Below, in pieces: positions 62,027 to 64,000 of a stretch of 64,000 bases of DNA. Numbering within the stretch: the stretch's first letter is position 1; every line of letters begins with the position of its first letter. Location of the stretch: positions 2,294,001 through 2,358,000 of the forward strand of contig OZ024851.1 of the NCBI GenBank assembly GCA_964017145.1. The letters are read 5' to 3'. The translations under genes were made by a program, and so were the position numbers. The notes beneath the pieces were generated by a model. That model was not told the DNA's origin, ran no database searches, and worked only from the letters and a program-made list of their open reading frames with translations. Origin of the DNA: Agrocybe praecox. Taxonomy: Eukaryota > Basidiomycota > Agaricomycetes > Agaricales > Agrocybaceae.

Positions 62027-62652
62027 TTTGATAAATCATTCTTTTTCCTTTTCATCCTCTCTTTCTTCGTGATCCTCTTCTTACTATGTCTATTTATGAT
62101 TAATCTTTTCACGACAACCACAGAGGATCAGACAGATCCTATGATTTTTTATTTCTATCTTATTTTCTTCTTATAAAATCTTATATCCGTGCAGGATGGC
62201 GTCATTTCACATGTACTACTATCAGTTTCCTCCAATATTATACATGATCATATTTGTGTATGTGCTAAATACTTTTCAAAAAGCCGGAAAAGAATCCAAA
62301 GACCCGGATTTGCCTCCATCCATCCTTTCGTGTCCATATCCCACAAATCCTACAAATCCCATCCGATGCTGCACTATACTCTGGATTATTGAACACCTCT
62401 CATTTCCATCCAACGACGAAACCAACGACTTCGAGGGCTTAGAATTTTTGCCTTCAAAACCGTCGACACATTCATTCAATTCCCCCGATCGTGTGATGTG
62501 GAAAGTGATCAATGAATTCGTCGGTTAGGAGTTTTGGTTTTGTGTGATGTTTGAATGTCTTTTGACGAGTTGGCAGGTAAGACTTCCAAGGCTTGAGTTG
62601 GATCTATTTCAACCAAGCTTCCTCCTAGTACGCTGTCTGTGCTTGTATCGTG
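62027..62652. repeat. Convergent 3' flank between HAM1 copy and NLR3
   Basis: Copy of 56040-56755 with internal deletions: the part equal to about 56470-56650 is missing around 62485. No gene. Confidence 0.6.
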
Positions 62653-64000
62653 CTATAGATTTCCCTCGAATTGATTTTGGGTGATTACACTGTAGGTACT
62701 AGGCCTGCCTTCGACTCGCTCTACGTATGCCTTCATTTCCCGTTTTAAGAGGTCGGTACGGCTCGGAAAGTGTTTCATGAGCTCGTTGGTCAAGAGTTTT
62801 TGCTCATGACAATGTTGAAGTAAACCTTCCGACCGTGCAGAGAGGGAAAGGAAGAACTTGGCATAACCTAGAAACAAAAAAGTGTCCGTAATGTTGCCAT
62901 TGTCTAAGTATTCGTTAATGTCGACTCCTAATATCCAGATACCGTGGTGGGAGGCGAGACGACAAGTTAACAATTCTTCGTCAAAGCGAGATATTAAATC
63001 TATCCCGGAGTATGCCAGACGTTCAATTTCCTCGAAAAAGTATAAAGCGGCCTTTGCATATTCATCACCGCCTAAAGTGTATTTCCCCGGTCTAGCTGGA
63101 TTCTGCATAAACCTTACAAGATGCAACCAATATTCGTCCAAATTTCCACCAGTCCTGTCGCGTATCATCGACATGAGATGAAGGGGATCCATTTGGAGAA
63201 TCTCCACAGTTATGCTCGAATCAAAAAAGCGCGCTGTATATCCTTCTCCGTTCGGGTCACCTGGAACAAGTAAGTTCGTCCCTAGATGTACCGCAATACA
63301 TAGCATTGCAAGGAGGGTGACACTGTCAAAATAAGAAGGTATGCTCGCACAGAAAGCCTTATAAAGCTCGTCCTCGTGCTGTTGCTTTATTGGTGCCCAT
63401 CTTGAATCCTGGGGTACCTGAAAGCGTTGATTAGAAAACTGCGAATTGAAACAGGCCACGGAGAAAATACAAATACCATGTGGGCAAAAAATGGCAAAAG
63501 ATTATGCCACACAAAGAATTGTAGTTGACCATCCCTGCGGGTTGCCAAATTTTGAGAAATTATTTCAGGGGAGAAAGACAAAGCGGCGTTGATTAGATCT
63601 ATCGAGCTTCTACAGAGTTGGAAATTTTTCCAAATGAATCCACCGAAGACGCTAAGTGGACGAATGGTGTCTCCTGATGGAATGTTGTCTAATGTGGGAA
63701 ATTGAATCATTAATCCTAAATCACTCACCATTTTCCAGCATATGTAGATTAGAGGGATTGACATAATGAAGAATATTTGCGACATGTCGTGTCCTATAAA
63801 TCTCGATGTCAATGAAATACTGCTTAGACCGCGCTGGATCCAGTAAGAAGTCGTGAAGTGAAGCATGTAGAATCTGAAGGTTTCGTGCTCGACTCCCGAT
63901 CTTCGTATTCGATATTGAAACAATTGCTCCAAGATCACAAAATAACACCTCGAGCTCCTCCGGCAGAATCCCCAAATACCGGCATATATCAAAGTGATCT
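62653..64000 (-). CDS. NACHT-type NLR-like gene, NLR3 (partial, 3' part)
   Basis: The C-terminal half of a third paralog. Visible exons: complement of 63729-64000 (enters from beyond the window), 63477-63688, 62653-63417, with the same 40- and 59-nt introns as NLR2. The fragment starts at the DHFDICRYLGILPEELEVLF region, so the P-loop and Walker B lie outside. The frame is open to the stop. The C-terminus differs from NLR1 and NLR2 (ends YSVITQNQFEGNL after a small deletion), and residues around FDEELLTCRLASHHGIWILG differ too. It faces the truncated HAM1 copy. Confidence 0.8.

Overview
The window reads as nuclear DNA of a mushroom-forming basidiomycete (Agaricomycetes). Genes are cut by many short introns (mostly 44-70 nt, GT-AG, often with a CTAAY branch site). 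The families also point there: DUF6534 membrane proteins, a DUF6698 gene, CBM1-bearing GH5 endoglucanases, intracellular GH1 beta-glucosidases, and NACHT-type NLR-like proteins. No species is assigned. Splice models were built by hand from reading frame, splice consensus and comparison of paralogs inside the window; all complete models close in frame.

Layout. The two ends (about 1-6,880 and 52,110-64,000) carry copies of one module in opposite orientation: a NACHT NTPase gene facing a HAM1-like (BPI-fold type) gene, joined by conserved 3' flanks and a ~430 bp repeat. The left end has NLR1 (898-3486, +), HAM1 relics and a broken coq1 copy. The right end has the full HAM1-like gene (52110-56039, +), NLR2 (complement 56756-59391), a 5'-truncated HAM1 copy (60320-62026) and a third NLR running off the edge (complement 62653->64000).

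Between them lie, in order: three tRNA-Asp genes (7424-7929); a candidate solo LTR; a Bin3/MEPCE-type RNA methyltransferase; an F-box protein; a large USP deubiquitinase; a pRiA4b-ORF3-like domain protein with a long acidic tail; a GH1 pair, the first with one in-frame stop; a DUF6534 gene; an uncharacterised gene diverging from DCP1 over 47 bp; DCP1; a second DUF6534 gene converging on ORC2; and three secreted CBM1-GH5 endoglucanases with a DUF6698-like gene between the first two.

Together: the centre mixes housekeeping functions (mRNA decapping, replication licensing, small-RNA capping, ubiquitin turnover) with a cellulose-degradation set. The GH5 enzymes act outside the cell, and GH1 could finish cellobiose inside it. 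The ends are a duplicating, rearranging NLR/HAM1 locus, the most unusual part of the window.
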